Part shown: positions 18,832-27,679 of the stretch, piece after piece
Layout: each line of letters begins with the position of its first letter
Position numbering within the stretch: the stretch's first letter is position 1
NCBI RefSeq assembly: GCF_000423325.1
Contig: NZ_AUHT01000008.1
Span: forward strand, 221,530-285,529
Origin: Lysobacter defluvii IMMIB APB-9 = DSM 18482
GTDB lineage: Bacteria; Pseudomonadota; Gammaproteobacteria; Xanthomonadales; Xanthomonadaceae
Length of the DNA stretch: 64,000 nt
Direction: 5' to 3'
Made by a program: the position numbers and the translations under genes
Notes under the pieces: model-generated
What the model was told of the DNA's origin: nothing
Database searches by the model: none
What the model saw: the letters and a program-made list of their open reading frames with translations, nothing else

Positions 18832-19539
18832 ATGATCCTCCAGCGTCCCGCGGCGTCCCGCGGCCGCGGCCCGGCCGGGGTGGAGTGGCTCGACAGCCGC
18901 CATAGCTTCTCCTTCGGCCAGTACTACGACCCGCAGTGGATGGGCTTCGGGGTGCTGCGGGTGATCAACGAGGACCGGGTCGCGCCGGGCGCGGGGTTCG
19001 CCCCGCACCGGCACGCCAACATGGAAATCCTCAGCTACGTGCTGTCCGGCAAGCTGGCGCACCGCGACAGCAGTGGCGCCGAAGGCGTAATCGGCCCCGG
19101 CGAGCTGCAGTGGATGAGCGCCGGGCATGGCGTGGCGCACAGCGAATACAACGGCTCCAGGGACGAGCCGGTGCACTTCCTGCAGATCTGGATCCAGCCC
19201 GACCGGGTCAATGCCCCCCCCGCCTACGCACACCGGCCGGCCAGTGATGCCCCGGGCTGGCAGCTGCTGGCGTCCCCCGACGGTGCCGCCGGCAGCATCG
19301 CGATCCGCCAGCAGGCGCGGTTGTACCGACTGGCGTTGCAGGCCGGCGAGGAAGCCGCCTTCGACCTGGACGCCGCGGAGCGCTACTGGCTGCACGTGGC
19401 CAGGGGCGGGGTCGAGTCGGGCGGGCAGGCGCTGGGTGCGGGGGATGCGGTGGGCCTGGTCGACGAGGAAGGCGGCCTGGTGCTGGCGGGTGGTGCGGAC
19501 GGCGGCGAGGTCCTCCTGTTCGAACTGCCGGCCGCGTAG
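18832..19539 (+). CDS. Pirin-family cupin protein (YhhW-like quercetinase family)
   Basis: 235-aa bicupin. The N-terminal cupin has the metal-binding histidines in FAPHRHANMEILSYVLSG, and HSEYNG a little later, giving the pirin His/His/His/Glu set. The C-terminal cupin is degenerate. Bacterial relatives include YhhW, which oxidises quercetin in vitro; the biological role is uncertain. Starts 8 nt after the YceI stop, so the two are almost certainly cotranscribed. Confidence 0.93.
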   Translation: MILQRPAASRGRGPAGVEWLDSRHSFSFGQYYDPQWMGFGVLRVINEDRVAPGAGFAPHRHANMEILSYVLSGKLAHRDSSGAEGVIGPGELQWMSAGHGVAHSEYNGSRDEPVHFLQIWIQPDRVNAPPAYAHRPASDAPGWQLLASPDGAAGSIAIRQQARLYRLALQAGEEAAFDLDAAERYWLHVARGGVESGGQALGAGDAVGLVDEEGGLVLAGGADGGEVLLFELPAA

Positions 19540-19591
19540 GGCGGAACTGCCGCCCCTTGGGCGGCGTTTCGCGCCGGAACGATCCACGTTC

Positions 19592-19622
19592 GGCGCAATA
19601 CGCCTTCGGCTATTGCGCCCTA
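19592..19622. repeat. Dispersed palindrome family B, copy 1
   Basis: GGCGCAATA-CGCCTTCGGC-TATTGCGCC, then CTA. Related copies lie at 52072-52110 and 59039-59079. All have the form GGCGCxATA / TATxGCGCC with an inner GCC/GGC arm. Confidence 0.8.
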
Positions 19623-19660
19623 CAATGGCCGCGTTCGTCCTTCTGTTTGCGAGCCCCCAC

Positions 19661-19858
19661 ATGAGCGCCACCCAGGAACGTCCGATCCAGGCCAATGCCG
19701 AGCGCCGCTACACCGTCAGCCGCGCCGACCTGCCGCTGAGCTGCCCGCTGCCCGAGATGGCGCTGTGGAACTCGCACCCGCGGGTCTACCTGCCGATCGA
19801 GGCGACCGGCGAGGCCGAGTGCCCCTACTGCAGCGCGCACTTCACCCTGAAGGACTGA
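19661..19858 (+). CDS. Small zinc-finger CHCC-type protein
   Basis: 65-aa protein of the zf-CHCC family (PF10276-like), related to the NDUFS6 C-terminal zinc domain. It contains PLSCPLPEMALWNSHPRVYL with Cys and His ligands, then ECPYCSAHF, giving the C-H-C-C metal set. Function in bacteria is not known. TACAAT at about 19620-19625 may be the -10. An in-frame ATG at 19625 would add 12 residues, but homologous proteins start near the chosen one. Immediately upstream of the LPS glycosyltransferase. Confidence 0.85.
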   Translation: MSATQERPIQANAERRYTVSRADLPLSCPLPEMALWNSHPRVYLPIEATGEAECPYCSAHFTLKD

Positions 19859-19871
19859 GACCGCGCCGCCC

Positions 19872-20984
19872 GTGCGCCGGCTGAAGGTCCTGCAGCTGCT
19901 GCCGGCGCTGGAGTCCGGGGGCGTCGAACGTTCCACCCTGGAGATCGCCGCCGCGCTGGTGGCCGCCGGGCATGAGGCGCTGGTCGTCTCCGCGGGTGGC
20001 CGGCTGGTGCCGGCGCTGGAAGCGGCCGGCGCACGCCACGTGCAGCTCGATACCGGCCGCAAGTCGCCGGCCACCCTGCTGAAGGCCGGCGCCCTGCGAC
20101 GCCTGATGGAGCGTGAGCGACCGGACATCCTCCACGTCCGCTCCCGGCTGCCGGCTTGGGTCGCCCTGCTGGCGCTGCGCGGCATCCGGCCGGCGGAACG
20201 CCCGCGGCTGGTCACCACGGTCCACGGCCTCAACTCGCCCTCGCGCTACAGCCGGGTGATGACCCGTGGCGAGCGGGTGGTCTGCGTCTCCGGCACGGTG
20301 CGCGACTACGTCCTGGAGCAATACCCGGAGACCGACCCGTCGAAGCTGCGGGTGATCCCGCGCGGCATCGACCCGGCGGCGTTCCCGCGCGTGCCCGCCC
20401 CGGACCGCGCGGCACGCGCGTGGGCCGCCGGCCTGTTCCCCGCGCTGGCGGGCGAGGGCCCGTTGCTGCTGCTGCCTGGCCGCGGCACCCGGCTCAAGGG
20501 CCACGTCGACGCGCTCGACCTGCTGGCCTCGCTGCGTGCCGGGGGCTTGGACGCGCGACTGTGGCTGCCCGGCAGCCGGCAGGCCGGGCGCGAGGACTAC
20601 CTGGCCGAACTCGAAGGCGAAACAGCCAGGCGGGGACTGGGCGAGGCCGTGGTCTTCAGCGAAGCGACCGACTGCATCGCCCGCGCCTACGCGGCCAGCG
20701 ACCTGGTCCTGCAGCTCTCGCGCAAGCCGGAGGCCTTCGGCCGCACCGTGGTCGAGGCGCTGTCGGTGGGACGGCCGGTGCTGGGCTGGGACCATGGCGG
20801 GGTCGGCGAGCTGCTGCGCGAACTGTTGCCCGTCGGCGCCGTCGCGTCCTTCGATGCAGATGCGCTCGCGCGCCGCGCGCGGGAGCTGGCCGACACCCCG
20901 CCGGCGCTGCCGGGTAGCATTCCCTATTCCATGGAAGCGATGCAGCGCGCCACGCTGGCCGTCTATGCCGAACTCGCAGACTGA
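19872..20984 (+). CDS. GT-B glycosyltransferase (group 1), probable LPS core/O-chain biosynthesis
   Basis: 370-aa family 4 glycosyltransferase. N-terminal half begins LKVLQLLPALESGGVERSTLE, the GGxE loop of GT4 enzymes. The C-terminal half has LLLLPGRGTRLKGH and the EAFGRTVVEALSVGRPVLG segment, whose E-x7-E motif binds the nucleotide sugar. The donor and acceptor cannot be told. GTG start, 13 nt after the zinc-finger gene; its last 20 nt overlap the O-antigen-ligase-type gene. Context with that ligase, an acyltransferase and waaA points to lipopolysaccharide. Confidence 0.88.
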   Translation: MRRLKVLQLLPALESGGVERSTLEIAAALVAAGHEALVVSAGGRLVPALEAAGARHVQLDTGRKSPATLLKAGALRRLMERERPDILHVRSRLPAWVALLALRGIRPAERPRLVTTVHGLNSPSRYSRVMTRGERVVCVSGTVRDYVLEQYPETDPSKLRVIPRGIDPAAFPRVPAPDRAARAWAAGLFPALAGEGPLLLLPGRGTRLKGHVDALDLLASLRAGGLDARLWLPGSRQAGREDYLAELEGETARRGLGEAVVFSEATDCIARAYAASDLVLQLSRKPEAFGRTVVEALSVGRPVLGWDHGGVGELLRELLPVGAVASFDADALARRARELADTPPALPGSIPYSMEAMQRATLAVYAELAD

Positions 20985-22323
20985 CCCGAACCTGGCGCCC
21001 GTCGCCCCCGCGCACGACCAGGCGCCTGGCGAGGGCTGGCGCTGGGCCCCGGCGTGGATCCTTGCCCACGTCGCGCTGTGGCCGGCGCCCGGCTACGCCG
21101 AGGGCGTGCTGGTGCTGGGCGCGCTGCTGGCGATCTACAAGCTGGTGGCCTCCCGCTTCCGCGGCGGCATCTCCCTGCTGAGCCACCAGGCCTGGGCGCT
21201 GACCAGCGTGCTGTTCTTCGCCTACTGGTTGCCCGAGCTGGTGTCCGCGTTCGACTCCGTCGACCCGGGGCGCGCGCTGCGCGAGGCCGCGGTCGACCTG
21301 CGTTACCTGCCGTTCCTGTGGCTGGTGGCCTCGGCGGTGGCGAACCGGCCGGGGCGGCGGACCACCTTCGGCGGGCTGGCGATCATCGTGGCGGTGTGGA
21401 CCGTCGACGCGCTGCTGCAGGCGGTCACCGGGACCAGCCCGGTGTTCTTCGGCATCGACGCGATCAAGCAGGTCATCAGCGGCCGGCCGATGTGCAGCGC
21501 CGAGGACGTCGCCGCCGTCGACCGGCTGAGCGGGATCCTGGGCCCGTGCAACCTAAAGCTGGGCATCGTGTTGGCCAGCCTGTCGCCGTTCGCCCTGTTC
21601 TGGACCGGGCGCCGGCTGGGCACGCTGGGCTGGGTGGCGGCCGCAGCGGCGATCGGGATCGTGGTGCTGCTGGCCGGCTCGCGTGCGTCCTGGGTCACCT
21701 ATGCGCTGGTGTTGGCGATCTCCGGCTGGCGGCTGCTCGGCTGGCGCCGACTGCTGGTGGTGTTCGGGGTCGGCGCGGTCCTGCTGGGCGCACTGACCGT
21801 GGGGTCGCCGGACGTGCGCGAGCGCGTGGTGCGGACCACGCAGCTGGTGCAGGGCGACGAGGGCGTCGACCAGGCGCTCTCCGGCCGCAGCCGGATCTGG
21901 GGCGCGGCGCTGTGCATGGCGCGCGAGCATCCGTTCAACGGCGTGGGCGCGCGGGGGTTCCGGGAGGCGTTCCCGGCCTGCGACCCGGACCCCGACGTGG
22001 CCCCGGCCTGGGGCGAGGGCCCGGCCTACCACGCCCACCAGATCGTGCTGGAGGTCGTCAGCGAAACCGGCTTCTTCGGCCTGCTGCTGTGGCTGGCCGG
22101 CGCGGCACTGGCGTGGCGCGCCTGGCGCTTCGCCGATGCCGCCGCGCGCGAGCGTGCCCGGCCGGCGATGTGGGCGCTGGTGGTGACGGTGTTCCCGTTC
22201 AACACCCACCTGGCGTTCTACTCGACCTTCTGGGGCGGGTTCACCCTGCTGCTGGCCGCGCTGTACGCCGGCAGCCTGCTCTCGCGCGAAGGCACCTTGC
22301 CCGCGGTCGAAGCTCAGCGGTAG
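20965..22323 (+). CDS. O-antigen ligase / Wzy-type polymerase family membrane protein
   Basis: 452-aa inner-membrane protein with about ten to twelve helices and one large periplasmic loop. Family marks: GSRASWVTYALVL, the loop with LSGRSRIWGAALCMA and PFNGVGARGF, and YHAHQIVLEVVSETGFFG, whose His is conserved in WaaL/Wzy_C proteins. It likely joins an undecaprenyl-linked sugar chain to lipid A core or polymerises it. The ATG at 20965 overlaps the glycosyltransferase by 20 nt, and the 3' end overlaps the convergent acyltransferase by 10 nt. Confidence 0.88.
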   Translation: MPNSQTDPNLAPVAPAHDQAPGEGWRWAPAWILAHVALWPAPGYAEGVLVLGALLAIYKLVASRFRGGISLLSHQAWALTSVLFFAYWLPELVSAFDSVDPGRALREAAVDLRYLPFLWLVASAVANRPGRRTTFGGLAIIVAVWTVDALLQAVTGTSPVFFGIDAIKQVISGRPMCSAEDVAAVDRLSGILGPCNLKLGIVLASLSPFALFWTGRRLGTLGWVAAAAAIGIVVLLAGSRASWVTYALVLAISGWRLLGWRRLLVVFGVGAVLLGALTVGSPDVRERVVRTTQLVQGDEGVDQALSGRSRIWGAALCMAREHPFNGVGARGFREAFPACDPDPDVAPAWGEGPAYHAHQIVLEVVSETGFFGLLLWLAGAALAWRAWRFADAAARERARPAMWALVVTVFPFNTHLAFYSTFWGGFTLLLAALYAGSLLSREGTLPAVEAQR

Positions 22324-23237
22324 GGCGCGTCCAGCCCCTCGGGGCGCCGCTTGAAGCGGCGGTGGATCCACAGGTACTGGCTCGGCGCCCGCCGCACCAT
22401 CTCTTCGATCGCCTGGTTGACCCGGGCGGTGTCGGCGACCACGTCGCCGGAAGGGAAGTCCGCCAGCGGCTCGCCCAGGCGCAGCACGTAGTCCGCCCCC
22501 TCGCGCCGGTGGAAGAACGGCACCACCGCGCAGCCGGTCATCCGGGCGAACTGGTGGGTGGCGGTGATGGTCGCCGCCGGCACGCCGAAGAACGGCACGA
22601 ACACCGTCTCCTTGCCGCGCATGTCCTGGTCGGGCGCGTACCACAGCATCCCGCCCTTCTTGAGGTGGCGCATGGCCGGGCGCAGCTCGTGGTTGCCGAA
22701 CATCGCCGTGGCGTAGCGCAGCCGCCCGCGCTTGACCGCCCATTCCATCACCGCGCCGCGGTGGCGCCGGTACATGCCGGCCAGCGGCAGGTGGTCGCAC
22801 ATCAGCCGGCCGCACATCTCCAGGGTCATGAAATGGCCGGAGACCAGCAGCACGCCGCGGCCGCTGGCGCGGATCGCCTCGACCGCCTCCAGCCCCTCGA
22901 TGCGGGCGGTGCGGCGCATCGGTTCGACGTTGCCCCACCACGCGCGGGCGAATTCGAACAGCCCGATGCCCAGGTCGACGAAGCTCGCGCGCAGCAGTGC
23001 CTCGCGCTCCCCGGCCGGCATGTCCGGGAAGCACAGTTCGAGGTTGGTGCGCGCCGCGCGCCGGCGGCTGCTGGCGACATGGAAGGCGAGCCGCCCGAGC
23101 AGTCCACCCAGGAACCGCTGCAGGCCCCAGGGCAGGTGGGCGGCCGCGACGGCGGCGCCGAGCGCCAGCCAGTGCGGCCAGTGTCGCGGGCCGGTCGGGG
23201 CCGGCCCCGGCGAGGTCGGGGAATCGGTCTCATCCAT
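22314..23237 (-). CDS. Lipid A biosynthesis acyltransferase (LpxL/HtrB family)
   Basis: 307-aa membrane-anchored acyltransferase that adds a secondary acyl chain to Kdo2-lipid IVA or an equivalent. The catalytic H-x4-E is present as SGHFMTLE (around residue 120). Other family signs are YRRHRGAVMEW and WYAPDQD with FFGVPAATI. A hydrophobic segment lies at about 23-45. The start at 23237 is preferred over 23246 because TAGAAT ends 7 nt before it and overlaps the earlier ATG, fitting a leaderless mRNA. Divergent from waaA, the Kdo transferase that makes its substrate. Confidence 0.92.
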   Translation of the reverse strand: MDETDSPTSPGPAPTGPRHWPHWLALGAAVAAAHLPWGLQRFLGGLLGRLAFHVASSRRRAARTNLELCFPDMPAGEREALLRASFVDLGIGLFEFARAWWGNVEPMRRTARIEGLEAVEAIRASGRGVLLVSGHFMTLEMCGRLMCDHLPLAGMYRRHRGAVMEWAVKRGRLRYATAMFGNHELRPAMRHLKKGGMLWYAPDQDMRGKETVFVPFFGVPAATITATHQFARMTGCAVVPFFHRREGADYVLRLGEPLADFPSGDVVADTARVNQAIEEMVRRAPSQYLWIHRRFKRRPEGLDAPYR

Positions 23238-23244
23238 CGCCGCC

Positions 23245-23250
23245 ATTCTA
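23245..23250 (-). promoter_or_regulatory. -10 element for leaderless lpxL-type gene
   Basis: TAGAAT on the minus strand, 7 nt before the ATG at 23237. It decides the start codon, since the competing ATG at 23246 lies within the hexamer. Confidence 0.5.
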
Positions 23251-23289
23251 GGCGGCAGCCCCGGTACGGGGATGCATGCCCGGCTGAAG

Positions 23290-23295
23290 TATCCT
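23290..23295 (+). promoter_or_regulatory. -10 element for leaderless waaA
   Basis: TATCCT, 7 nt before the waaA ATG. Divergent from the acyltransferase -10 with only 39 bp between the two hexamers. Confidence 0.45.
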
Positions 23296-23302
23296 GCCCG
23301 CC

Positions 23303-24595
23303 ATGCGGAGAGACCCCATCGAGCGCCTGCTGCGCGGCCTGTATTCGGCGGTGCTGTACCTGCTGGTGCCCGTGACCGTGTACCACCTGATCTGGCGCGG
23401 CTTCCGGCAGCAGGCCTACCTGCACCGCTGGGGCGAGCGCTATGCGCGCTACCACCGGCGCCCGGGGCCACGGGTACTGTGGCTGCACGCGGTCTCCGTC
23501 GGGGAGGTCAACGCGGCGGTGCCGGTGGTCAACGCGCTGCGCCGCGGGCGGCCGGACCTGCGGCTGCTGGTCACCACGATCACCCCGACCGGCTCGGAGC
23601 GGGTGCGCGCGCTGTGGGGCCACGACATCGAGCACGTCTACCTGCCCTACGACCTGCCCGGCGCGGTCGGCCGCTTCCTCGACCACTACCGCCCGCATGC
23701 GGCGCTGATCATGGAGACCGAGCTGTGGCCGAACCTGCTGTTCGGCTGCCGCGACCGCGAGGTCCCGGTGTTCATCCTCAACGCCCGGCTTTCGGAGCGC
23801 TCGTTGCGCGGCTACCGGGTGCTCGCCCCGCTCGTGGGCCGGGCGCTGCGGACCGTCCGCACCGTGGCGGCGCAGTCACTGGCCGACGCGGTGCGCTTCG
23901 TGCGGCTGGGCGCGCGCAGCGAGCAGGTGGTGGAGGTCGGCAACCTCAAGTACGACGTCGCCGTGCCGGATGGCCTGGACGCCTTCGCCGCCGAGTGCCG
24001 TGCGACCGCGGGCGACCGGCTGGCGTGGATCGCCGCGAGCACCCACGAAGAGGAAGAGGCCGCGGTTCTGGCGATCCACCGCCGCCTGCGCGAGCAGTTC
24101 CCGGACCTGCTGCTGCTGTGGGCGCCGCGCCACCCGGAGCGTTTCAGCGTCGTGGCCGGGCAGGCCCGCGCCGGTGGCTGGAAGGTGTCGACGCGCTCGC
24201 GCGCACGCTGGCCGGCGCCGACGGACGCGGTGTTCGTGGTCGATACGCTCGGGGAGCTGGTGCCGTTCTACGCCGCGGCCGACGTCGCCTTCGTCGGTGG
24301 CAGCCTGCAGCCGGTGGGCGGGCATAACCTGCTGGAGCCGGCGGCCGCGGGCACCGCGATCGTCACCGGGCCGCACCTGCACAATTTCGCGGAAATCTCC
24401 CGGCACCTGCACAAGCACGGTGCGGTCCGCATCGGTGCCGACCAGGACGAGGTGTGTCTGGCCTTGGCCGCGCTGCTTGGGGATGAGGATGCCCGCGCCC
24501 GCATGGTCGATGCGGGGCGGGAACTGATCGAAGGCGGGCGGGGCGCCCTGGCGCAGACGCTGGTGCTGCTGCGCCCGGTGTTGCCGGAGGCCTGA
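23303..24595 (+). CDS. waaA: 3-deoxy-D-manno-octulosonic acid (Kdo) transferase
   Basis: 430-aa membrane-bound GT-B enzyme that adds Kdo to lipid IVA, the base of the LPS core. N-terminal anchor at about 13-30. Conserved LWLHAVSVGEVNAA holds the catalytic Glu; IMETELWPNLL and NARLSERS follow. The C-terminal half carries GGSLQPVGGHNLLEPA, the nucleotide-sugar (CMP-Kdo) site. Length is normal. The start follows a -10-like hexamer by 7 nt. Divergent neighbour is the LpxL-type acyltransferase. Confidence 0.97.
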   Translation: MRRDPIERLLRGLYSAVLYLLVPVTVYHLIWRGFRQQAYLHRWGERYARYHRRPGPRVLWLHAVSVGEVNAAVPVVNALRRGRPDLRLLVTTITPTGSERVRALWGHDIEHVYLPYDLPGAVGRFLDHYRPHAALIMETELWPNLLFGCRDREVPVFILNARLSERSLRGYRVLAPLVGRALRTVRTVAAQSLADAVRFVRLGARSEQVVEVGNLKYDVAVPDGLDAFAAECRATAGDRLAWIAASTHEEEEAAVLAIHRRLREQFPDLLLLWAPRHPERFSVVAGQARAGGWKVSTRSRARWPAPTDAVFVVDTLGELVPFYAAADVAFVGGSLQPVGGHNLLEPAAAGTAIVTGPHLHNFAEISRHLHKHGAVRIGADQDEVCLALAALLGDEDARARMVDAGRELIEGGRGALAQTLVLLRPVLPEA

Positions 24596-24611
24596 GCGCC
24601 CAGGCCAGCCG

Positions 24612-26045
24612 TCAGCGCGGCAGGGTGCCCTCGATCCGGGCCTCGGCGTCGGCGGTCAGCAGGCGGTTGATCTCCTGCAGGTCCTCCACGTCGAGGGTGC
24701 CGGCGGCCTGCTCCAGCAGCAGGCGCTGCTGCAGGTGGTTGTAGCGGGCCTGGGCGTAGGCCTGCTGGGCCTGGAACAGGTTGCGCTGGTTGTTGAGCAC
24801 GTCCAGCACGGTGCGGGTACCGACTTCCAGCCCGACCTGCGAGGCGTCGTAGGCCGCCTGCGCCGAGACCAGCGCCAGCCGGCGCGCCTCGACCTCGGCC
24901 ACGCCCGCGACCAGGGTCTGGTAGGCGTTGCGGGTATTGCGCTCCAGCTGGCGGCGCTCCTGCACCACCTGGTCGCCGGCGATGTCGCGGCGGGCGACGG
25001 CCTGGCGGACCCGCGAGCGGATCGCGCCGCCCTGGAAGATCGGGACCTCCAGGTTCAGGGAGACGCTGGGGCCGCGGCTCTCGGAATTGATCGGGTTGTT
25101 CACGTCCGCCGGCAGGCCGTCGGCGCTGAAGGTCTGGTTGCCCCAGGTCGCCGAGTCCGAGTAGCCGCCGGACAGGTACAGCGACGGCCAGTGGGCGGCG
25201 CGCGCGGTGTCGACGTTGGCCTCGGCCGACTGCAGCGCCAGCTCGGCGGCCTGCAGCGACGGGTTGTTGCCGACGGCGGTCGCGACCCACTCGTCGATGT
25301 CGCCGGTCACCGGCAGCCGGGGCTGGAAGTCCTCCGGCAGGCCCTGGAGGTTGCGCACCTCGGTGCCGGTGATCTCCGCCAGCGCCTGGTAGGCGTCGGC
25401 GACCGCGTTGCGGACCAGGATCGTATTGGCGCGCGCCTCGTCGTACTGCGCACGGGCCTCGTGGACGTCGGTGATCGGGGCCAGGCCCACTTCCAGCCTG
25501 CGCGAGGCGAAGTCGAACTGCCGCTGCAGCGCGGTCTCGGCGGCCTCGGCGGCGGCCAGGGTCTCCAGCTGCACCAGGACGTTGAAGTAGGCGGCCGAGG
25601 TCCGGGTGATCAGGTTCTGGCTGGCGGCCTCGAGGTCGAAGTCGCTGGCCCGGCTGAGCGCCTGCTCGCTGCGCAGGTTGGTGAAGCGCGCCCGGTCATA
25701 GACCATCTGCGACAGGTCCACCCCGTAGCTGCGGGTGGTGGTCTCGCGGTCGGTGTTGCCGGTGTAGGTGACCGGCTCGCCGGTGACCGGATCGAACTGC
25801 GTGGTGCTGGCCGGGCCCTCGCTCTCGCTGCGCGACAGCCGGGCGCTGCCCGACAGCTGCGGCAGCATCGCCGCGCGCGCCTGCACCGCGCCCTCGCGGG
25901 TGGCCAGGCGGCTGGACTCGGCGATCGACAGTTGCGGGTCGCCCAGGCGCGCCAGCTCCCAGGTGTCCATCAGGTCGGTGGCTCCCGCCTGGAGCGGCAG
26001 CAGGGCGGCAAGGGCGGTGGCGAGGGCAAGCGGGCGCAGGGTCAT
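24612..26045 (-). CDS. tolC: TolC-type outer-membrane efflux channel
   Basis: 477-aa trimeric outer-membrane channel for tripartite efflux pumps and type I secretion. Signal peptide MTLRPLALATALAALLPLQAGA. The mature protein opens DLMDTWELARLGDPQL and shows the internal duplication of the family, with ARAQYDEARAN-type coiled helices in the first half and the equivalent VSAQAAYDASQVGLEVGTRTVLDVLNN stretch (split by residues) in the second. An expected partner is the RND pump 1.6-6 kb away, although that pump lies in its own divergent unit. It follows pcm by 51 nt on the same strand. Confidence 0.94.
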   Translation of the reverse strand: MTLRPLALATALAALLPLQAGATDLMDTWELARLGDPQLSIAESSRLATREGAVQARAAMLPQLSGSARLSRSESEGPASTTQFDPVTGEPVTYTGNTDRETTTRSYGVDLSQMVYDRARFTNLRSEQALSRASDFDLEAASQNLITRTSAAYFNVLVQLETLAAAEAAETALQRQFDFASRRLEVGLAPITDVHEARAQYDEARANTILVRNAVADAYQALAEITGTEVRNLQGLPEDFQPRLPVTGDIDEWVATAVGNNPSLQAAELALQSAEANVDTARAAHWPSLYLSGGYSDSATWGNQTFSADGLPADVNNPINSESRGPSVSLNLEVPIFQGGAIRSRVRQAVARRDIAGDQVVQERRQLERNTRNAYQTLVAGVAEVEARRLALVSAQAAYDASQVGLEVGTRTVLDVLNNQRNLFQAQQAYAQARYNHLQQRLLLEQAAGTLDVEDLQEINRLLTADAEARIEGTLPR

Positions 26046-26096
26046 CGCGGATCCTTGTGGTGACGGGCCACGCCGACCGGGCGGCGGGCGTCCGGG

Positions 26097-26753
26097 TCAG
26101 AACTGGAAGGCAGGTACCGGCTCGGCGCCGGCGAGGTACGGGACTTCGGTTTCGAACAGCGATTCGATGTGCGGGCCGTTGGCCGTCTTGCGGACCAGGA
26201 TGGCTTCCATCGCCGGGGCGTTGCCGCGGACGATGAACATGCGGCCGCCGGGCTTGAGCCACTCCAGGAACGCCTCGGGCACCTCGGCGACGGCGCCGGT
26301 CACGCAGACCACGTCGAACTGGCGGCCCGGGTCAAACCCGAACGCGTCGGCGTGCTGGATGCGCACGTTGGTGCGTCCCTGGCGGACCAGGCGCTCGCGC
26401 GCGGCCTCGGCCAGGTCGGCGTGGCGCTCGATGCTCACCACCTCGCGGCCCAGCCGTGACAGGCAGTCGGTCATGTAACCGCTGCCGGTGCCGATCTCCA
26501 GCACGTCCTCCTCCGGGCCGACCAGCATGGACTGCAGCGCACGCGCCTGCACCACCGGCTTCATCACCACCTCGCCGTGCGCCAGGGGCAGCACCAGGTC
26601 GGCATAGGCCAGCTCGCGTCGTTCCGCGGGGACGTACTCCTCGCGAGGGACCTCGTTCAGGACCTCCAGGACACGGGCGTCCAGCACGTTCCACGGACGG
26701 ATCTGCTGTTCGACCATCACATTGCGGGCGGTGGTGAAGTCAAAGGTGCTCAT
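26097..26753 (-). CDS. pcm: Protein-L-isoaspartate O-methyltransferase family protein
   Basis: 218-aa SAM-dependent methyltransferase of the PCMT family, which repairs isoaspartyl residues. It opens MSTFDFTTARNVMVEQQIRPW. Motif I is VLEIGTGSGYMTDCL and the family motif VPREEYVP comes before it. This subgroup, often found just before tolC in Xanthomonadaceae, is somewhat divergent, and actual repair activity is not assured. Its -10 may be TAGAAT about 30 nt upstream of the ATG. Operon with tolC is likely. Confidence 0.88.
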   Translation of the reverse strand: MSTFDFTTARNVMVEQQIRPWNVLDARVLEVLNEVPREEYVPAERRELAYADLVLPLAHGEVVMKPVVQARALQSMLVGPEEDVLEIGTGSGYMTDCLSRLGREVVSIERHADLAEAARERLVRQGRTNVRIQHADAFGFDPGRQFDVVCVTGAVAEVPEAFLEWLKPGGRMFIVRGNAPAMEAILVRKTANGPHIESLFETEVPYLAGAEPVPAFQF

Positions 26754-26899
26754 GGGGGATCTCGGGGTTCGCGGACAACCGCCTATTCTACCGGTCCCGC
26801 GGGGCGGGGAGGCTGTCGCGACGGGGCCAAGCATCGCCGCCGGCCGCGCCCGCGTTCAGTGCCATTGGTCACCAGGACCGGCGTCATGGGCGGCGGTGT

Positions 26900-27607
26900 T
26901 CAGCTGGCCGGCGGCGTGGTGGCCCAGGCGCGCAGGAAGGTGGCGACGGCGCCCTCCACCTGGGCTTCGGGGGCGATGGGCGACGGCTCGCAGCCGAGCA
27001 CCAGGCGCACCTGCGGCGGCCCGGTGAGCAGGGCGATGAACTGGGTCGCCGCCAGGGTGATGGTGGCCGCGTCGTCCGGGTCGATCCGCAGCTCCCCGCG
27101 TTGGGCACGGCGGGCCAGCAGGGCTTCGACGTGGGACTGCAGGCGTGCGGGGCCCGCCTCCCAGTACAGCCGCGCCTCCTCCGAGCCGGCCATGCCCGGG
27201 GCGGACAGGACGCGATTGGCGGCGATCGCCTCGCGGCTGGTGCACAGCGCATGCACCGCCCGCGCGACCGCGTGCAGGCGCTCGGGCAGCGGCGTGCCGG
27301 GCGAGCGTTCGAACAGGGCGCCAGGCAGCATCCGGTCGCAGTGCGCCCGCACCGCGGCGACGAACAGTCCCTGCTTGCTGCCGAAGTGGCTGTAGACGGT
27401 GAGCTTGGACACGCCCGCCGCCGCGGCGACCGCCTCCATGCTCGTCCCCGCGTAGCCGTTCTCGACGAAGAGCGTGGTGCCGGACTCGAGGATCGCGGCG
27501 CCCTTGGCCATGTCCTTGGGCCGCCCCGGGCCGCGGATAGTGGCTTCCGGCGGGAGTGCCGTGGCGGTGACGTCGGCAGCAGGCGGGCTGTCGGATTGGG
27601 GGTCCAT
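26900..27607 (-). CDS. TetR/AcrR-family transcriptional repressor
   Basis: 235-aa regulator with an N-terminal extension of ~25 residues. The TetR helix-turn-helix follows (GATTLFVENGYAG-like stretch, then VAAAAGVSKLTVYSHFGSKQ), and the C-terminal ligand domain is typical of AcrR/TetR_C. It is divergent from the RND adaptor gene with a 72-nt spacer, the usual set-up for local repression of an efflux operon. The spacer contains AATAC and GTATT half-sites 16 nt apart that could be an operator, but this is weak. Confidence 0.92.
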   Translation of the reverse strand: MDPQSDSPPAADVTATALPPEATIRGPGRPKDMAKGAAILESGTTLFVENGYAGTSMEAVAAAAGVSKLTVYSHFGSKQGLFVAAVRAHCDRMLPGALFERSPGTPLPERLHAVARAVHALCTSREAIAANRVLSAPGMAGSEEARLYWEAGPARLQSHVEALLARRAQRGELRIDPDDAATITLAATQFIALLTGPPQVRLVLGCEPSPIAPEAQVEGAVATFLRAWATTPPAS

Positions 27608-27679
27608 GCGCAATACCGTACCACCGGGTTCTGTATTAGAGTGCGCCGACATCGGCACAACCGGCCCCGGAGGCCTCCA